Origin: VBDM01 sp035637655
Lineage (GTDB): Bacteria > Pseudomonadota > Gammaproteobacteria > Burkholderiales > SG8-39
NCBI GenBank assembly: GCA_035637655.1
Contig: DASPWT010000082.1
Span: forward strand, 1-9,261
Reading direction: 5' to 3'
Length of the DNA: 9,261 nucleotides
A model generated the notes under the pieces. The model was not told the DNA's origin, made no database searches, and saw only the letters and a list, made by a program, of their open reading frames with translations. Made by a program: the position numbers and the translations under genes. Each line of letters starts with the position of its first letter. The first letter of the stretch is position 1. Below are positions 6,699 to 9,261 of this stretch, in pieces.

Positions 6699-7448
6699 CT
6701 AAGAAAGGTTGACGTTTTGGCTGGCACGAGCCTCGCTGGACCCGTTCTCCAGGATGCGCGCCTGTACGGTTCGCACCCTGGCTCCCGCCGGAACCCGAAA
6801 TGTTCCCTCAACTCGACGAAAATACTTGAAGTTGAGCTTGAAAGCAGTGCTGCCCGTTTCGGCTGAATCAGGGATGATGATTGTAGCATCCCTGCCCTCC
6901 TGCTGCATCTCCACCACGAGCTGCAAAGACCCGTGAAACTCGCGGTCAAGCCTCCCTCCCTGAAGGACGAGCAGCCGGTAGCGGAACTCGCCGGGAAGAA
7001 CGTCACGCTCGACTTTGAAGCGGTGGATACTGACCTTTTCGCCGCGCCGTTCGCTCGGAACGAGATTCTCGAAAAAGGCAAGATCTTCCTTGAGCCGGTT
7101 GTTTTCGTCTTCGAGCGCCCTCACCTGAGAGGCAAGCTGGGCTTGCGCCGTTTGCTCGATCTTCAGGCGCGACTCGCTGGCGTTGGCGATCGAGCGCAAC
7201 CTCGCAGCCTCGCTCTCGAGCCGCCCCATTGAGTCGCGAAGCCTGGCGAATTCAGTTTGCAGCTCGCTGCGATCGAAACCGGCGAAACGACGCCCGGCGT
7301 CGTACATCCACGCCGCCAGTGCAAGCGCAAACGAGAGGAACACCAGCATTCCGAGCCAGCGCCAGTACCAAGCGACGTGTGTCTGGACCGTCATCTTCGG
7401 CGCAGAAATTCCGAAGCGTTTGCGGAATTGTTTGAACAGCTTGGACAT
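6699..7448 (-). CDS. Membrane-anchored coiled-coil protein of unknown function (DUF6776-like)
   Basis: A 249-residue protein whose function I cannot name. From memory it resembles the family catalogued as DUF6776, found in beta- and gammaproteobacteria; this needs a domain search. It has a basic cytoplasmic N-terminus (residues 1-20), one transmembrane helix at about 28-47, a probable coiled coil at about 58-128 rich in Glu, Arg, Leu and Gln heptads, and a C-terminal domain (about 135-249) whose alternating hydrophobic residues suggest beta strands, presumably in the periplasm. The frame is open 62 codons further upstream, but the ATG at 7448 is chosen because a GGAG site precedes it and the extension would overlap argC. 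It lies 20 bases after argC and 15 bases before the bactofilin gene, suggesting one operon and a possible partnership with the bactofilin. Confidence 0.8.
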   Translation of the reverse strand: MSKLFKQFRKRFGISAPKMTVQTHVAWYWRWLGMLVFLSFALALAAWMYDAGRRFAGFDRSELQTEFARLRDSMGRLESEAARLRSIANASESRLKIEQTAQAQLASQVRALEDENNRLKEDLAFFENLVPSERRGEKVSIHRFKVERDVLPGEFRYRLLVLQGGRLDREFHGSLQLVVEMQQEGRDATIIIPDSAETGSTAFKLNFKYFRRVEGTFRVPAGARVRTVQARILENGSSEARASQNVNLS

Positions 7449-7453
7449 TAGAT

Positions 7454-7458
7454 TCTCC
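7454..7458 (-). promoter_or_regulatory. Ribosome binding site that fixes the start of the coiled-coil membrane protein
   Basis: GGAGA lies 5 bases before the ATG at 7448. It favours this start over the longer in-frame ORF that reaches back into argC. Confidence 0.65.
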
Positions 7459-7468
7459 GCCCGCCGAG

Positions 7469-8497
7469 TCAGGGCACAATAGCCAGATGCGAGAGACCCA
7501 TCGTTTCCTCGAATCCAAACATGATATTCATATTCTGCACCGCTTGTCCCGAAGCGCCCTTCACCAGATTGTCGATCACTGAGAGCACGACAAGCATGTC
7601 TCCCCCCTGCGGGCGATGGATTGCGATGCGGCAAGTATTGGTAGCCCGAACCGAGCGCGTATCCGGTTCGCTTCCGTCAGGGAGCACGTCGACGAAGGGC
7701 TCGCCGCGATAGCGATCTTCGTACAGCCTCTGAAACTCGAGGTTGGCAGTGACGCGTGCATACAGAGTTGCGTGTATGCCCCGAATCATGGGCGCCAGAT
7801 GCGGCACGAACGTGAGACCGACACTCCTTCCGGCGGCTGTATCCAGCCCCTGGCGAATCTCTGGCCAATGACGATGCCCGGAAACATTATAGGTTTTGAG
7901 ATTATCCGAAGCTTCGGAGAAGAGCAGATGTTCTTCGGCTTTCTTGCCGGCACCGCTCACCCCGGACTTCGCGTCCGCTATCAAGTGATCGAGGTCGACG
8001 GCCCCGGCTTCCGCAAGAGGCAACAAGCCGAGCTGAACCGCGGTCGGATAGCACCCGGGATTCGCCACCAGATGTGCGCCTTTGATTTTTGCGCGATTTA
8101 CTTCCGGCAGACCGTACACTGCTTGAGCGAGGAGCTCGGGCGCGGCGTGCTTGACCTTGTACCACTTCTCCCACTCAGCTATGTTCTTGATGCGAAAATC
8201 GGCCGAGAGATCCACGACACGCACGCCGGCCTCCACGAGCGCTCTCGCTTCACCCATCGCAACGGTATTGGGCGTCGCGAAAAACACCACATCGCACTTG
8301 GCGAGGTCCGACTTTGCCGGATCCGAGTACGCAATCGCCACGGCACCGCGCAAGCTCGGAAAAAGCTCCGCCACCGGAGTGCCGACCTCTTTGCGCGAGG
8401 TGATCGCGACGAGCTCTGATTGCGGGTGGCGCGCGAGGATACGCAGCAACTCGATCCCGGTATAACCGGTCCCGCCCACGATGCCGACTTTAATCAT
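7469..8497 (-). CDS. argC: N-acetyl-gamma-glutamyl-phosphate reductase
   Basis: ArgC carries out the third step of arginine synthesis in the cytoplasm, the NADPH-dependent reduction of N-acetyl-glutamyl-5-phosphate to the semialdehyde. The protein has 342 residues, the usual size of the long-type family. The N-terminus is the NADP-binding GIVGGTGYTGIELLR (residues 5-19). The catalytic cysteine is Cys149 in ANPGCYPTA. SGVSGAGKK (178-186), GHRHWPEI (207-214, with His208/His210) and PHLAPMIRGIHATLYA (232-247) are further family signatures. The frame extends 26 codons upstream, but the ATG at 8497 matches the family start and has a GAGGT ribosome binding site. No other arg gene is in the window. 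A strong terminator separates it from rpsI, so it should have its own promoter, which I could not identify with confidence. Confidence 0.97.
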   Translation of the reverse strand: MIKVGIVGGTGYTGIELLRILARHPQSELVAITSRKEVGTPVAELFPSLRGAVAIAYSDPAKSDLAKCDVVFFATPNTVAMGEARALVEAGVRVVDLSADFRIKNIAEWEKWYKVKHAAPELLAQAVYGLPEVNRAKIKGAHLVANPGCYPTAVQLGLLPLAEAGAVDLDHLIADAKSGVSGAGKKAEEHLLFSEASDNLKTYNVSGHRHWPEIRQGLDTAAGRSVGLTFVPHLAPMIRGIHATLYARVTANLEFQRLYEDRYRGEPFVDVLPDGSEPDTRSVRATNTCRIAIHRPQGGDMLVVLSVIDNLVKGASGQAVQNMNIMFGFEETMGLSHLAIVP

Positions 8498-8501
8498 CAC
8501 T

Positions 8502-8506
8502 ACCTC
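8502..8506 (-). promoter_or_regulatory. Ribosome binding site that fixes the argC start
   Basis: GAGGT lies 4 bases before the ATG at 8497, where the conserved ArgC N-terminus begins. The upstream in-frame ATG at 8575 lies next to the rpsI terminator and is unlikely to be used. Confidence 0.75.
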
Positions 8507-8577
8507 AGAAATCCAGTCTACCAGCCGGGTTTCATCAATGCCCCGGAAAGTCCGCTCCGGCTGCTCGAACCGCAAAC

Positions 8578-8603
8578 AAAAAAGCCGCCCGGGGGGCGGC
8601 TTT
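8578..8603 (-). terminator. Intrinsic terminator of the rplM-rpsI operon
   Basis: On the minus strand, AAAGCCGCCC pairs with GGGCGGCTTT around a three-base C loop (8603 to 8581), and the run continues into six T residues (8583 to 8578). This is a textbook GC-rich stem with a U-tract, starting about 20 bases beyond the rpsI stop codon. Confidence 0.9.
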
Positions 8604-8623
8604 CCTGTGCCAATCTCTGAACA

Positions 8624-9016
8624 TCAGCGTTTGGAGTATTGCTTGCGCCGCCGCGCCTTATGCAAGCCGACTTTCTTTCGCTCGACCTCGCGCGCATCGC
8701 GGGTAACCAGACCCGCCTTGCTCAAGAGCGGCTTGAGCGCCGGGTCGTACTCGATCAACGCACGCGTCAGGCCGTGGCGCACGGCCCCCGCCTGTCCGAA
8801 CTCTCCTCCTCCCGATACGTTCACCATGACGTCGAACTGGGTCAGCTTGTCGGTCAATACAAGCGGCTGACGCACGACCATTTGCCCGGTTTCACGCGCG
8901 AAGTATTGGTTAGCGGGACGGTCGTTCACGATGAAATCACCCTTGCCGGGCTTGATGAACACGCGCGCGACGGAACTTTTGCGTCGGCCGGTTCCGTAAT
9001 AGTATTGTCCGATCAT
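8624..9016 (-). CDS. rpsI: 30S ribosomal protein S9
   Basis: S9 is a small-subunit protein whose C-terminal tail reaches towards the P-site tRNA. The protein has 130 residues, full length for bacteria. It starts with the conserved YYYGTGRRKSSVARVF (residues 5-20), carries VSGGGEFGQAGAVRHGLTRAL (about 67-87) and DPALKPLLSKAGLVTRD (about 91-107), and ends in the typical basic tail with the terminal Ser-Lys-Arg. The ATG overlaps the stop codon of rplM (ATGA), the standard L13-S9 arrangement, so the two are translated from one message. A strong terminator follows. Confidence 0.98.
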   Translation of the reverse strand: MIGQYYYGTGRRKSSVARVFIKPGKGDFIVNDRPANQYFARETGQMVVRQPLVLTDKLTQFDVMVNVSGGGEFGQAGAVRHGLTRALIEYDPALKPLLSKAGLVTRDAREVERKKVGLHKARRRKQYSKR

Positions 9017-9261
9017 GTGTTGGTCTCCAGCGCTTTAGGCTGCTGCGCGGCGTGAGGGTGCTCCCCACCCGCGTAGACTTTCAGCTTCTTAAGCATTGCG
9101 TAGCCGAGCGGCCCTTTAGGCAACATTCCTTTGACTGCGATCTCCAGCGCCCGAGTCGGGAACCGCGCCTGCATCTTGGCAAATGTAGTCGCATAGACCC
9201 CGCCGGGGTAGGTGCTGTGGCGATAGTAGGTCTTGGCCTCGCCCTTGTTCCCCGTAACACG
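9013..9261 (-). CDS. rplM: 50S ribosomal protein L13, C-terminal part (cut by window edge)
   Basis: The last 82 codons of the gene lie in the window and the N-terminus is beyond position 9261. L13 is an early-assembly protein of the large subunit. Recognisable parts are VTGNKGEAKTYYRHS at the window edge, LEIAVKGMLPKGPLGYAML (residues 39-57 of the fragment) and LKVYAGGEHPHAAQQP (60-75), which match the well-known bacterial L13 C-terminus. The stop codon overlaps the rpsI start by 4 bases. The reading frame is intact to the edge. Confidence 0.97.
   Translation of the reverse strand, partial: RVTGNKGEAKTYYRHSTYPGGVYATTFAKMQARFPTRALEIAVKGMLPKGPLGYAMLKKLKVYAGGEHPHAAQQPKALETNT

Noticed and set aside
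5798..6866. Two long plus-strand frames (5798-6403 and 6219-6866)
   Set aside because: They run antisense to erpA, the bactofilin and part of the coiled-coil protein. All three minus-strand genes have clear homology features or ribosome binding sites.
7449..7634. 62-codon N-terminal extension of the coiled-coil membrane protein
   Set aside because: It would overlap the argC coding sequence for about 165 bases in a different frame and has no family-like sequence.
7616..8419. 267-codon plus-strand open frame
   Set aside because: It is fully antisense to argC, which has all its family motifs. No ribosome binding site or recognisable domain supports it.
8509..8537. TTGATG/TGGATT pair as an argC promoter
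   Set aside because: The -10 match is poor and the start point would fall in the ribosome binding site of argC.

Overview
The window looks like a housekeeping stretch of a betaproteobacterial chromosome. The evidence is the gene order (rplM-rpsI-argC, a coiled-coil membrane protein, a bactofilin, erpA, anmK, an M23 peptidase, tyrS), the outer-membrane FadL protein and periplasmic peptidoglycan genes of a Gram-negative cell, and a moderately GC-rich composition. I saw no mobile element, CRISPR array, RNA gene, frameshift or sign of recent transfer.

Layout from left to right: (1) 1-243, minus strand, the N-terminus of a membrane-anchored protein, probably a sensor or signalling protein, cut by the window edge. 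(2) 244-631, a gene-free stretch with a possible promoter and stem-loops ahead of that gene and a long perfect hairpin behind fadL. (3) 632-1897, minus, a FadL/OMPP1-type outer-membrane channel. (4) 2032-3252, minus, tyrS. (5) 3317-4615 and 4612-5724, plus, an M23 endopeptidase overlapping anmK by 4 bp; the pair is divergent from tyrS. (6) 5804-6154, minus, erpA, convergent with anmK, with a good sigma70-type promoter and a terminator. (7) 6273-8497, minus, argC, a coiled-coil membrane protein of unknown function (DUF6776-like) and a bactofilin, closely spaced. (8) 8624-9261, minus, rpsI and the 3' end of rplM, overlapping by 4 bp and closed by a strong terminator.

Two themes link the genes. 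One is core metabolism and translation: ribosomal proteins L13 and S9, tyrosyl-tRNA synthetase, arginine biosynthesis and Fe-S cluster delivery. The other is the cell envelope: the M23 enzyme cuts peptidoglycan cross-links, AnmK salvages the anhydro-MurNAc released by turnover, and the bactofilin with its membrane-anchored coiled-coil neighbour could form a scaffold that places wall enzymes. The second theme is the most interesting part of the window, but its functional link is inferred from neighbourhood and family knowledge. Nothing here clearly represents an undescribed defence or mobile system.
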